Notes: generated from the sequence alone by a model not told the origin. Numbered from the stretch's first letter, positions 55,726 to 62,833 are shown. The stretch: 64,000 bases of DNA from Cellulomonas sp. 73-145 (GCA_001898185.1 MKTI01000009.1:124001-188000); one strand, 5' to 3'. Program-made: numbers and translations.

Positions 55726-57405
55726 GTGACGGACGCCGCCCGGGTGCAGCTGGTGGCGGACGAGGTGACGTTCGGCTATCCCGCACACCCGGTGCTCGAC
55801 CGGGTGTCGCTCGTCGTCTCCGCGGGCGACCGGCTCGGCCTGGTGGGGGAGAACGGCACCGGCAAGACGACCCTGCTGCGGTTGCTGGCCGGTGAGCTCC
55901 CTCCGCTGGGCGGCTCGGTGCGCCGTTCGGGAACCCTCGCTGTGGTGGAGCAGGAGCTGCGGGCCCCGACCGATGCGACCGTCGGCGACGTCGTCCGGAC
56001 GTCGCTGCGTGCTGCTCGGGCAGCTGCGGCGGCGCTCGAGCACGCCATCGCGGCGTTCGACCACACCAGCGGTGAGCTCGCCACGCTGACCGAGGCGGTC
56101 GAGGCGATGGAGCACCTGGCGGCCTGGGACGCCGACCGCCGGGTGGACGAGGCGCTGAGCCGGTTCGGTGCACCGCGCGACCCCCGGCGTCCGCTGGCGG
56201 AGCTGTCGGTGGGGGAGCGGTACCGCGTGCGGCTGGCCGCGCGGCTCGCGGAGCGGTCCGACCTGCTGCTGCTGGACGAGCCGACCAACCACCTCGACGC
56301 CGCGGGCGTGGAGTACCTGACGGCTCAGCTGCGGCAGTGGCGCGGTGCGCTCGTCGTCGTGACCCACGACCGGCGGCTGCTGGACGACGTGATGACCGGG
56401 ATCCTCGACCTCGACCCGTCCATGGACGGCCGGCCCGCGCTGTACGGGGCCGCGCGGTACGCCGACTACCGGTACGCCCGCGACCAGATGCTGCGCCGGT
56501 GGCGCGCGCGGTACCGCGCCGAGCGCAAGCGCGCCGCGGCGCTGGCCGACCGGCTCGACCAGTCCTACGAGCAGCTGTCGGACGAGTGGCGCCCGCCCAA
56601 GGGCAGCCAGGCGCACCGTCGGGCCACCCGCGCGCGCAGCAAGGTGACCACCGTCGACCGGTTGATGCAGCGCCTCGCCGAGCAGTCCGTCGAGGTCCCC
56701 GTACCGCCACCGGCCCTGACGTTCCCCGACCTGCCGTCCACCCCGAGCACCTACGCCGGCGGTCCGCTGCTGGACGTCCGCGCCCCCCTCGTGGCTGGCC
56801 GGCTGGACCTGCCCGGCCGGCGCATCGAGGTGGCCCCGTGCAGCCGCTTGCTGGTCACCGGGCCCAACGGGTCCGGCAAGTCGACGCTGCTCGCCGTGCT
56901 GGCCGGCACCCTCGGGACGGACCGCGGCGCGCGGGTGCTCGCACCGGGTACACGGCTCGGGGTGCTGGCGCAGGAGTCGGACGACGTGACGGCCGACGCA
57001 GACGGGACCGCCCGAGCGGCTGCCCGGCCCGGTCGGCCGGACGGCAGCGCCCCGACGGCGTTCGAGGCCTACGCCGAGCACGCGCTCGGCCTGCTCGCCT
57101 CCGGCAGCCTCGACCCCGCGCAGCTGGTGCCGGTCGCCGCGCTCGGCCTGCTGACCGAGCAGGACCTGGACCGGCCGCTGGCGGAGCTGTCCGTCGGTCA
57201 GCGCCGCCGGTTCGAGCTCGCCAAGGCCCTGCTGGCGGCGCCGCACGTGCTGGTGCTCGACGAGCCGACCAACCACCTGTCCGTCGGGCTGGTCGACGAG
57301 CTGACGGCGGCCCTGCGCGCCACGTCGGCCGCCGTGGTCGTCGCGACCCACGACCGGCAGATGCTCGCCGACCTCGCCGACTGGCCCCGTCTGGACCTGT
57401 CCTGA
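55726..57405 (+). CDS. ABC-F ATPase (ribosome-protection/translation-factor type)
   Basis: 559 residues with two ATPase domains and no membrane segment. NBD1: GENGTGKTT, signature LSVGERYRVRLAA, LLLLDEPTNHLD; NBD2: GPNGSGKST, signature LSVGQRRRFELAK, LVLDEPTNHLS. The Arg/Lys-rich interdomain linker (RAERKRAAALADRLDQSYEQ) fits a P-site-reaching ABC-F linker. Either a housekeeping translation factor or a macrolide/lincosamide resistance protein; the sequence does not decide. GTG 2 nt after the rdgB stop. Confidence 0.9.
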   Translation: MTDAARVQLVADEVTFGYPAHPVLDRVSLVVSAGDRLGLVGENGTGKTTLLRLLAGELPPLGGSVRRSGTLAVVEQELRAPTDATVGDVVRTSLRAARAAAAALEHAIAAFDHTSGELATLTEAVEAMEHLAAWDADRRVDEALSRFGAPRDPRRPLAELSVGERYRVRLAARLAERSDLLLLDEPTNHLDAAGVEYLTAQLRQWRGALVVVTHDRRLLDDVMTGILDLDPSMDGRPALYGAARYADYRYARDQMLRRWRARYRAERKRAAALADRLDQSYEQLSDEWRPPKGSQAHRRATRARSKVTTVDRLMQRLAEQSVEVPVPPPALTFPDLPSTPSTYAGGPLLDVRAPLVAGRLDLPGRRIEVAPCSRLLVTGPNGSGKSTLLAVLAGTLGTDRGARVLAPGTRLGVLAQESDDVTADADGTARAAARPGRPDGSAPTAFEAYAEHALGLLASGSLDPAQLVPVAALGLLTEQDLDRPLAELSVGQRRRFELAKALLAAPHVLVLDEPTNHLSVGLVDELTAALRATSAAVVVATHDRQMLADLADWPRLDLS

Positions 57406-57418
57406 CGGAGCCGCCCGG

Positions 57419-57973
57419 TCAGGGCATGCGCCCCACGTGCGCCATCGCCTGGCGCAGCAGCAGCCCCTGGCCGCCGTTCATCTCCAGCTGCACGTCCTGC
57501 TCGCAGGCCTGCTCGGGCGTGATCCAGGCGAGGTCCAGGGCGTCCTGCTGCGGGCGGCAGTCGCCCGCGACGGGGACCACGTAGGCCAGGGACACCGCGT
57601 GCTGGCGCGGGTCGTGGTACGGCGTCACGCCGGGCGTCGGCAGGTACTCGGCCACGGTGAACGGCTGCGGGCTCGCCGGGATCTGCGGCAGGGCCATCGG
57701 GCCCAGGTCCTTCTCGATGTGCCGGACGAGGGCGTCCCGCACCCGCTCGTGGAACATCACGCGTCCCGAGACGAGCGCCCGGGACATCACACCCTCCGGT
57801 GTGACGCGCAGCAGCAGGCCCACGGCCACCACGTCGCCGGAGTCGTCCACCCGCACCGGCACGGCGTCCACGTACAGGATCGGCAGCCACTGCCGGGCGG
57901 ACGCGATCTGGTCGGCACGCAGCCAGCCGGCGGGGCGCTCGGACTCGGGCGGGAACTCGGCGGTGTCGGTCAC
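57419..57973 (-). CDS. DUF4916 Nudix-like protein
   Basis: 184 residues from the GTG at 57973. Pattern WLPILYVDAVPVRVDDSG, RVMFHERVRDALVRHIEKDL, HAVSLAYVVPVAGDC as in the actinobacterial DUF4916 group of Nudix-fold proteins; the canonical Nudix box is degenerate, so pyrophosphatase activity is doubtful. TAGAAC lies 6 nt before the GTG. Confidence 0.83.
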   Translation of the reverse strand: MTDTAEFPPESERPAGWLRADQIASARQWLPILYVDAVPVRVDDSGDVVAVGLLLRVTPEGVMSRALVSGRVMFHERVRDALVRHIEKDLGPMALPQIPASPQPFTVAEYLPTPGVTPYHDPRQHAVSLAYVVPVAGDCRPQQDALDLAWITPEQACEQDVQLEMNGGQGLLLRQAMAHVGRMP

Positions 57974-58126
57974 CGCCCTGTTCTACCCCGTACGGGAGCG
58001 CTCACGCGGCCGTACGCTCCGGCGGGCGGCACACCGGCTGCGCGTGCGCCCGCAGACCGGGTGCGGAATACCTGCGGGGCGCCGCACGCTGAAGGGGCAG
58101 GACCGACGACGAGAGGATCACCACTC

Positions 58127-58498
58127 ATGGCCACCACCACCCTCACCGGTGCCACCATCGGCGACACCGTCCGCGACAACGGCATCGTGCTAGTCGACTT
58201 CTGGGCGTCCTGGTGCGGACCGTGCCGCATGTTCGCCCCGATCTTCGACGCCGCCTCGCAGGAGCACACGGACATCGTGTTCGGCAAGGTCGACACCGAG
58301 GCCGAGCAGGACCTGGCCGCCGAGCTGCAGATCACCTCGATCCCGACGCTGATGGCCTTCCGCGACGGCATCCTCGTGTTCAACCAGGCCGGGGCGCTGC
58401 CCGCGCCGACCCTGGAGCAGGTCATCACCGCGGTGAAGGACCTGGACATGGACGAGGTGCGCGAGAAGATCAGCCAGCGCGAGACCGCGAACGCCTGA
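58127..58498 (+). CDS. trxA: Thioredoxin (WCGPC)
   Basis: 123 residues with the canonical WCGPC site (Cys30, Cys33) and cis-Pro in TSIPTLMAF; general disulfide reductase. Close paralogue of the WCAPC thioredoxin at 26957-27334. ATG at 58127 with GAGAGGA about 9 nt upstream. Followed by a strong hairpin. Confidence 0.94.
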   Translation: MATTTLTGATIGDTVRDNGIVLVDFWASWCGPCRMFAPIFDAASQEHTDIVFGKVDTEAEQDLAAELQITSIPTLMAFRDGILVFNQAGALPAPTLEQVITAVKDLDMDEVREKISQRETANA

Positions 58499-58568
58499 CG
58501 GCTCGCCGACCGCGCCGGGCCACGGCTGCCGCCGTCGCCCGCGCCGCCGGTCGGCACCCTGAACGAAC

Positions 58569-58605
58569 CGAAGGCCCGCTCACCTCGACGGTGAGCGGGC
58601 CTTCG
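58569..58605. terminator. 16-bp perfect hairpin behind trxA and the tRNA-Leu gene
   Basis: CGAAGGCCCGCTCACC (58569-58584), loop TCGAC, exact complement (58590-58605), then TCAT. It lies between the convergent trxA and tRNA-Leu genes and can serve both directions. Confidence 0.75.
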
Positions 58606-58650
58606 TCATGTCGGGCGCGTCGTCGGCCTGCCGAGACCGACGAGCGGACG

Positions 58651-58733
58651 TGCGGGAGGCGGGACTTGAACCCGCACGCCCGTGAGGGCACCAGGACCTA
58701 AACCTGGCGTGGCTGCCGTTTCACCACTCCCGC
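58651..58733 (-). tRNA. tRNA-Leu (anticodon TAG)
   Basis: On the minus strand the acceptor GCGGGAG (58733-58727) pairs with CTCCCGC (58658-58652) plus discriminator A. The anticodon arm CCAGG-TTTAGGT-CCTGG has anticodon TAG; a long variable arm (GTGCCCTCACGGGCGT region) and T-arm GGTTCAAGTCC confirm a type II leucine tRNA. CCA is not encoded. Confidence 0.96.
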
Positions 58734-58837
58734 GCGAGCGGCACCGCCGCGCGTCGCCGATCCTCGCACAGGGCGGCACGGGCGAGGCGGCCGGCGCGGG
58801 AGCCCCATCGGGATGACCGGCGGAGCCAGCGCCGGGG

Positions 58838-59305
58838 TCAGGCGAGCTGCAGGTCCCGGCGCAGCTTGGCGACGTGGCCGGTCGCCTTGACGTTGTACTG
58901 CGCCAGCTCGACGATGCCGTCCGGGTCGACCACCACGGTCGAGCGGATCACGCCGACCACCGTCTTGCCGTACAGCGTCTTCTCGCCCCAGGCGCCCCAC
59001 GCCTCGAGCACCTGGTGCTGCGGGTCGGACGCCAACGGGTAGGTCAGGTGCTCCGCCTCGGCGAACTGCGCCAGCCGCTCGGGCGTGTCGGGCGAGACGC
59101 CGACCACCCGGTAGCCGGCGCTCTGCAGCGAGCCGAGCGAGTCGCGGAAGTCGCACGCCTGGGTCGTGCAGCCCGGCGTCATGGCCGCCGGGTAGAAGTA
59201 CACGATCACGTGCGAGCCGCGCAGGTCGGAGAGCGTCACGGTGCCACCGTCGGCGGTGGGCAGCGTGAAGTCGGGAGCCGGGTCGCCGGCGGACAGTCGA
59301 GGCAC
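58838..59305 (-). CDS. bcp: Thiol peroxidase, Bcp/PrxQ type
   Basis: 155 residues. Peroxidatic Cys46 in YPAAMTPGCTTQAC and resolving Cys51 five residues on, the atypical two-Cys PrxQ layout; GVSPDTPERLAQFAE follows. Reduces hydroperoxides using thioredoxin (two trxA genes in the window). GTG start with GGGAGG 4 nt upstream; a TAGGGT hexamer at 59338-59333 is the likely -10. Confidence 0.93.
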   Translation of the reverse strand: MPRLSAGDPAPDFTLPTADGGTVTLSDLRGSHVIVYFYPAAMTPGCTTQACDFRDSLGSLQSAGYRVVGVSPDTPERLAQFAEAEHLTYPLASDPQHQVLEAWGAWGEKTLYGKTVVGVIRSTVVVDPDGIVELAQYNVKATGHVAKLRRDLQLA

Positions 59306-59332
59306 GGGGTCCTCCCGGGGTCGTTTCTGCCC

Positions 59333-59354
59333 ACCCTATGTCGGCGGGTACCGT
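59333..59354. promoter_or_regulatory. Divergent promoters of bcp and the GroES-like gene
   Basis: Minus-strand TAGGGT (59338-59333) serves bcp with a 27-nt leader; plus-strand TACCGT (59349-59354) lies 7 nt before the GTG at 59362. The two -10 elements are 10 bp apart. Confidence 0.5.
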
Positions 59355-59361
59355 GCCCGTC

Positions 59362-59703
59362 GTGACCGCCCGGGACGAGACGAGCTCCGCCGACCTGCCG
59401 ATCCGGATGCTCAACGACCGGGTGCTGGTCGCCCTGGACCAGGACAGCTCCGAGCGCCGCTCGGCGGCCGGCATCGTCATCCCCGCCACGGCGACGGTGG
59501 CGAAGCGGCTGGCATGGGCACGCGTGGTCGCGGTCGGCCAGCACGTGCGGCAGGTGGCGGTCGGCGACCGGGTGCTGTTCGACCCGGAGGACCGTGCCGA
59601 GGTGGAGCTCGCCGGTGCCACCTACGTGCTGCTGCGGGAGAAGGACGTGCACGCCGTCGCGGAGCCCCGCGGCGAGGGTCAGGGGACGGGTCTCTACCTC
59701 TAG
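59362..59703 (+). CDS. GroES-like (Cpn10-fold) protein
   Basis: 113 residues from the GTG at 59362, chosen because TACCGT sits 7 nt upstream; an ATG at 59338 would add 8 residues. Cpn10 barrel: IRMLNDRVLVALDQDSSERR, GIVIPATATVAKRLAWARVV, GDRVLFDPEDRAEVELAGATYVLL. The glycine-rich mobile loop of true GroES is replaced (ATATVAKRLAW), and no groEL is adjacent, so it is a paralogue with possibly different function. Confidence 0.85.
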   Translation: MTARDETSSADLPIRMLNDRVLVALDQDSSERRSAAGIVIPATATVAKRLAWARVVAVGQHVRQVAVGDRVLFDPEDRAEVELAGATYVLLREKDVHAVAEPRGEGQGTGLYL

Positions 59704-59867
59704 CCGGACGGGTCTGCGACCCACGTCCGGCCAGGACGGCCGGCCCCGGCAGCACCCGACGGTGCCCACCGGGGCGGCACGGTCGCCTCGCAGGTTCGCA
59801 CGGATGGCGGCTGGGCGAATCCGGATCCGTGGGTCACCATGGAGGACCCACGATCGGACGGAGCCCC

Positions 59868-60104
59868 ATGGCGCAGGACGACGAGACCACGGCCGACCAG
59901 CCCCAGGCGAGCCCGGTGCTCCCCGTGCAGCCGACCGGCGAGGAGCAGTCCCGCGTCGCGCAGGAGCTGCTCGCCGAGCACGTGCCGCTCGCCCTGCTGG
60001 TCGACCTCGTCGCACCGGTCGTCTCGTCCGAGGAGATCCTTGAGACGGAGGGTCTGCCGGAGGAGACGTGGTGGGAGGCGGAGCCCGAGACGCCCGGTGC
60101 CTGA
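59868..60104 (+). CDS. Small acidic protein of unknown function
   Basis: 78 residues from the ATG at 59868 (GGAG 4-5 nt upstream), strongly acidic: QELLAEHVPLALLVDLVAPV then SSEEILETEGLPEETWWEAE. No motif recognised. The 164 bp before it hold no further gene. Confidence 0.65.
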   Translation: MAQDDETTADQPQASPVLPVQPTGEEQSRVAQELLAEHVPLALLVDLVAPVVSSEEILETEGLPEETWWEAEPETPGA

Positions 60105-60174
60105 CCCGGTCACCGTGTCCCGGCGCGACAGTGCAGCACTGACCTCCGGTTTCGCATCCGCGGCCCACCCCTGC

Positions 60175-60180
60175 TAACGT
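60175..60180 (+). promoter_or_regulatory. -10 of the tRNA-Lys gene
   Basis: TAACGT 10 nt before the mature tRNA 5' end, with TTCGCA 18 bp upstream as a weak -35. Confidence 0.45.
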
Positions 60181-60190
60181 TTCGCCCCGC

Positions 60191-60504
<314 letters not shown>

Positions 60505-60512
60505 TCCCGCAA

Positions 60513-60533
60513 CGTACCGCGTGACGCGGTACG
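60513..60533. promoter_or_regulatory. Operator O1 of the element's lysogeny switch
   Basis: CGTACCGCG-TGA-CGCGGTACG is a perfect 9-3-9 palindrome covering the repressor's -10 (TACGTT, 60516-60511). Its 17-bp core TACCGCG-N3-CGCGGTA matches O2 (60581-60597) apart from one symmetric base. Confidence 0.8.
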
Positions 60534-60546
60534 ACATGAGCGATTC

Positions 60547-60577
60547 GTAGTACACGACTGCGGCGTGTCGTGACTAC
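60547..60577. promoter_or_regulatory. Imperfect palindrome between O1 and O2
   Basis: GTAGT-A-CACGAC (60547-60558), 8-nt centre, GTCGTG-ACTAC (60567-60577): 11 paired bases with one unpaired A. Its centre contains ACTGCG, an O2-like half-site, so it may be a third, degenerate operator. Confidence 0.5.
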
Positions 60578-60580
60578 GGA

Positions 60581-60597
60581 TACTGCGATCCGCAGTA
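60581..60597. promoter_or_regulatory. Operator O2 of the element's lysogeny switch
   Basis: TACTGCG-ATC-CGCAGTA, a perfect 7-3-7 palindrome with consensus TACYGCG-N3-CGCRGTA shared with O1. It ends 10 nt before the Cro-like gene's ATG and overlaps a TAAAAA (60596-60601) that may be its -10. Confidence 0.8.
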
Positions 60598-60607
60598 AAA
60601 ACCTCGC

Positions 60608-61132
60608 ATGCCGGATCTGACTACGCACGCCTCTGCTGCTGTGCGCGAGGCACTGCACGCTCGGGGTCTACGCCAACAGGACCTAGCCGTCGTGCTGGAT
60701 CTTTCGCAGCAGGCCGTGTCTGACCGTCTCCGCGGCCGCACGCCCTTCACGCTCGCTGACCTGGATCGCATCGCTGCGTATCTCGGGGTTCCGATGGCGG
60801 AACTGTTGGAGGCTCCGGCGTCAGTGGTCGACGACGCGCCGGAGGCGAACCGAGCGAGACGCTCAGAGGCCTCCGAAGGTCGACCCCAGCCCGTGGAGCT
60901 GCACGCAGTCCCCGAGGTGGTAGCCGGCGCAGGCGTGGCAACGCCCGCAGTGCTTGTTCCGGGTGTCCCCGCAGTTGGTGCAGATGCCCTTGAACTTCGG
61001 GGGACCGGCGTAGACGTGCGCGGCGACCGCTCGCGCGTTCGAAGCCGGGATCCGCGTGGACATCTTCCTCACCACAGCGCCGAGACTAGCGACGAGCTGT
61101 CGGTGGTCGACGACGAGGCGGCCGACCGATGA
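60608..61132 (+). CDS. Cro-like Xre regulator with a repeat-flanked C-terminal insertion
   Basis: 174 residues. The first 70 form an Xre HTH (VREALHARGLRQQDLAVVLD, LSQQAVSDRLRGR, LDRIAAYLGVPMAELLEA) sharing its recognition sequence with the divergent repressor. Residues 72-77 SVVDDA recur as SVVDDE at 165-170; between the two lies a 279-bp (93-codon) segment with poor codon usage on this strand that contains an antisense Cys-rich gene. The ancestral protein may have ended after about 81 residues. ATGA overlap with the next gene. Confidence 0.75.
   Translation: MPDLTTHASAAVREALHARGLRQQDLAVVLDLSQQAVSDRLRGRTPFTLADLDRIAAYLGVPMAELLEAPASVVDDAPEANRARRSEASEGRPQPVELHAVPEVVAGAGVATPAVLVPGVPAVGADALELRGTGVDVRGDRSRVRSRDPRGHLPHHSAETSDELSVVDDEAADR
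60821..60836 (+). repeat. Left 16-bp direct repeat of the insertion in the Cro-like gene
   Basis: TCAGTGGTCGACGACG; recurs at 61100-61115 as TCGGTGGTCGACGACG (15 of 16). The distance of 279 bp keeps the reading frame. Confidence 0.65.
60863..61075 (-). CDS. Antisense Cys-rich zinc-ribbon-like small protein
   Basis: 70 residues from the GTG at 61075 (an ATG at 61063 is an alternative). Seven Cys and several His: GICTNCGDTRNKHCGRCHAC, AGYHLGDC. On this strand codon third positions are almost all G or C, much more so than in the overlapping plus-strand frame, which argues that it is the coding strand here. TAGTCT (61088-61083) lies 7 nt before the GTG, giving it its own leaderless promoter. Function unknown; metal-binding, perhaps nucleic-acid-binding. 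Confidence 0.6.
   Translation of the reverse strand: MVRKMSTRIPASNARAVAAHVYAGPPKFKGICTNCGDTRNKHCGRCHACAGYHLGDCVQLHGLGSTFGGL
61100..61115 (+). repeat. Right 16-bp direct repeat of the insertion in the Cro-like gene
   Basis: TCGGTGGTCGACGACG, partner of 60821-60836. It runs into the gene-junction repeat at 61110-61134. Confidence 0.65.
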
Positions 61133-61134
61133 GC
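61110..61134 (+). repeat. Gene-junction repeat, copy 1
   Basis: ACGACGAGGCGGCCGACCG followed by ATGAGC, containing the stop of the Cro-like gene and the start of the next. Copy 2 at 61346-61370 is identical except GTGAGC (24 of 25). Confidence 0.65.
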
Positions 61135-61368
61135 AGCTGGCGTGAGCGCAAGGTCGAGTGCTGGTTCGCCTACAACGGGGTTCGCTACGCCGTCAGCGAG
61201 CAGAACTGGTGGCTGGCCGTCCAGCGGCTGCCGCTGGTGACCAGAGACGGCTCGCAGTTCGGCTTCCGCACGCTGGACGGCGGGTACATCACGCTGTGGG
61301 ACACGGTGGGCCTCACCGGCGCAGTCGAAGAGTCGTGGGTCGAGCACGACGAGGCGGCCGACCGGTGA
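61129..61368 (+). CDS. Mobile-element protein of unknown function
   Basis: 79 residues, cytoplasmic, aromatic-rich: WRERKVECWFAYNGVRYAVS, EQNWWLAVQRLP, GGYITLWDTVGL. No family recognised. It ends in HDEAADR, copying the DEAADR end of the preceding protein. ATGA overlap before it, GTGA overlap after it. Confidence 0.7.
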   Translation: MSSWRERKVECWFAYNGVRYAVSEQNWWLAVQRLPLVTRDGSQFGFRTLDGGYITLWDTVGLTGAVEESWVEHDEAADR

Positions 61369-61370
61369 GC
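61346..61370 (+). repeat. Gene-junction repeat, copy 2
   Basis: ACGACGAGGCGGCCGACCG followed by GTGAGC at the junction of the 61129 and 61365 genes; see copy 1. Confidence 0.65.
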
Positions 61371-61814
61371 GATCGTCCGACGGTTGGCCGGATCGTCCAC
61401 TACCGCATGGCTGCTGGAGACATCGAGACCGGGGCTCCTGGGTACGGACTCATCGGCCTAATCTTCCCGGCGATCGTGGTGGGCCTCGGTGGACCAGGTG
61501 AGGCCAGCCTCTTCGTGTTCCTCCCCGACACGGCGACCGCCTACGTCCACTGCCGCGTCGAGGGCGATGCGCCGGGCACGTGGCGGTGGCCACAGCGACT
61601 TCCTGAGCAGGCCGGGTCGGTGGATGCCCCCGCCATCGACCCGGTCCTGGACCCCGACCCGGCCCCGGCCCCGGACCCGATCATCTGGAGGAACGCCCCG
61701 GTCGTCCTAGCCACGGTCATGCGCGACGACATCCGCCGGCTGACCGCTCGGGGCCCGTTGGGCGCACGCGCCCTGGCGGACGCCCTGGTCGGGCTGGGCT
61801 GGGTCAGGCGATGA
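61365..61814 (+). CDS. Mobile-element protein of unknown function
   Basis: 149 residues from the GTG at 61365. It has a GRIVHYRMAAGDIETGAPGY start, a hydrophobic GLIGLIFPAIVVGLGGPG stretch, then VFLPDTATAYVHCRVEGDAP and WRWPQRLPEQ, as seen in many short phage or integrative-element proteins. A DPDPAPAPDP linker leads to a separate C-terminal segment (MRDDIRRLTARGPLGARALA). Function unknown. Confidence 0.7.
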   Translation: MSDRPTVGRIVHYRMAAGDIETGAPGYGLIGLIFPAIVVGLGGPGEASLFVFLPDTATAYVHCRVEGDAPGTWRWPQRLPEQAGSVDAPAIDPVLDPDPAPAPDPIIWRNAPVVLATVMRDDIRRLTARGPLGARALADALVGLGWVRR

Positions 61815-62083
61815 GCGCGTCGACGTCGACCACGCCGCGGCGCGTGGTCTCCACCGAGCGGCGGGCCCGCAAGTCCCACACGTGCGACGGCTGTGGTGAG
61901 CGGATCGCCGCCGGCGCGGTCTATCTCGAGCACCGGGCGCCGGCGCACTTCGAGCGGCTGGGCAACACGACCCCGCTGATCCGCCACGAGTGCCTGGCGT
62001 GCGCGGGCCGTCTCGGTCGCCGCTCGGACCAGGCGCCGGAGGACTTCATGGTGCCGCTGTTCGACCCGGACGGTGTCGCGTGA
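61811..62083 (+). CDS. Zinc-finger-like mobile-element protein
   Basis: 90 residues. KSHTCDGCGERIAAGAVYLE then HFERL and RHECLACAGRLG give two CxxC pairs plus His, a probable zinc ribbon/treble clef. Function unknown; proteins of this kind are common in actinophages. 4-nt overlaps on both sides. Confidence 0.72.
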   Translation: MSASTSTTPRRVVSTERRARKSHTCDGCGERIAAGAVYLEHRAPAHFERLGNTTPLIRHECLACAGRLGRRSDQAPEDFMVPLFDPDGVA

Positions 62084-62280
62084 ACCCCCTCACCGGTCTC
62101 CTCCTGCTGGGCGCGGTGTACCGGGTCGTGACGAGCCGGATGCTCGTCGCGCAGGTGTGCAACGGCGACGTCTACACCCGCGAACGGCGCGCGCAGCTCG
62201 ACGACGGCGTGCCCTCGCTGCGGAGCCTCGCCCGGCTCGTGCCTGACGAGGACGGCGTGCTGCGCCTGGTCCTCGCGTGA
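62080..62280 (+). CDS. Small mobile-element protein of unknown function
   Basis: 66 residues from the GTG at 62080: a hydrophobic start (LTGLLLLGAVYRVV) then RRAQLDDGVPSLRSLARLVP. No family recognised. Support comes mainly from the unbroken chain of 4-nt overlaps and high third-position GC. Confidence 0.55.
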   Translation: MNPLTGLLLLGAVYRVVTSRMLVAQVCNGDVYTRERRAQLDDGVPSLRSLARLVPDEDGVLRLVLA

Positions 62281-62390
62281 GCCCCCGGCTCGTGGTCCGC
62301 ACGGTCGTGCGCGCCCTGTTCTGGAGCGCCCTGGCGTGCTCGGTCCCCGTCTACCTCCTGGCTGCCGATTGGCTGGTGAAGCACTCGTGA
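62277..62390 (+). CDS. Very small single-pass membrane protein
   Basis: 37 residues: MSPRLVVRTVVRALFWSALA then CSVPVYLLAADWLVKHS. One membrane helix after a basic N-terminus. GTG overlaps the upstream stop and its TGA overlaps the next GTG. Too short for most gene finders; the overlaps are the best evidence. Confidence 0.55.
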   Translation: MSPRLVVRTVVRALFWSALACSVPVYLLAADWLVKHS

Positions 62391-62833
62391 GCACGTACTG
62401 GGACCTGACCGTTCTTGTCGTTCCGCCGCTGGTCGCACTCGTCGTCGTCGGGCTGCTCGTCTGGTCCGGCTACCTGTGGCGGAACCGGGACGAGGACGAG
62501 TTCACGGGGTTCGCGATCGCCCTGTGGGCGGTGTCGTTCGTCGTGGTCGTGGCGACGCTGCTCGCCTTCTACCCCTACGAGGCGCGGTTCCATCAGTGGC
62601 GCCCGGTGTCCGGGACGGTGCAGCAGGTGACCTCCCGGCTGATCGGGGAGGACAAGAGCACCAACCAGGTGTTCCTGGTGCAGATCGCCGGCCACGACTA
62701 CCGCGTGGACGACACCCGCGGTGCCGGGCTGAAGGCCGGCGACCAGGTGAGCCTGATGTGCCGCGACACGTGGGAGTACGCCGCGGCCGCGGGAACGGTC
62801 TGCCGCTGGGGCGGTTCGGTCGTGAACCGGTGA
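62387..62833 (+). CDS. Two-pass membrane protein with DUF3592-like domain
   Basis: 148 residues. TM1 LTVLVVPPLVALVVVGLLVW and TM2 IALWAVSFVVVVATLLAF, then an external beta domain: WRPVSGTVQQVTSRLIGEDK, FLVQIAGHDYRVDDTRGAGL, GDQVSLMCRDTWEY, resembling DUF3592. May act at the cell surface during element transfer or exclusion (speculative). Confidence 0.72.
   Translation: MSTYWDLTVLVVPPLVALVVVGLLVWSGYLWRNRDEDEFTGFAIALWAVSFVVVVATLLAFYPYEARFHQWRPVSGTVQQVTSRLIGEDKSTNQVFLVQIAGHDYRVDDTRGAGLKAGDQVSLMCRDTWEYAAAAGTVCRWGGSVVNR

Noticed and set aside
58499..58620. Possible small RNA at the strong hairpin behind trxA
   Set aside because: The symmetric 16-bp stem between convergent trxA and tRNA-Leu is fully explained as a bidirectional terminator.
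59241..59867. Frame extending the small acidic protein (59868-60104) upstream through the GroES-like gene
   Set aside because: The upstream part is antisense-like shadow of bcp and out of frame with the GroES-like protein; the ATG at 59868 with GGAG is the natural start.
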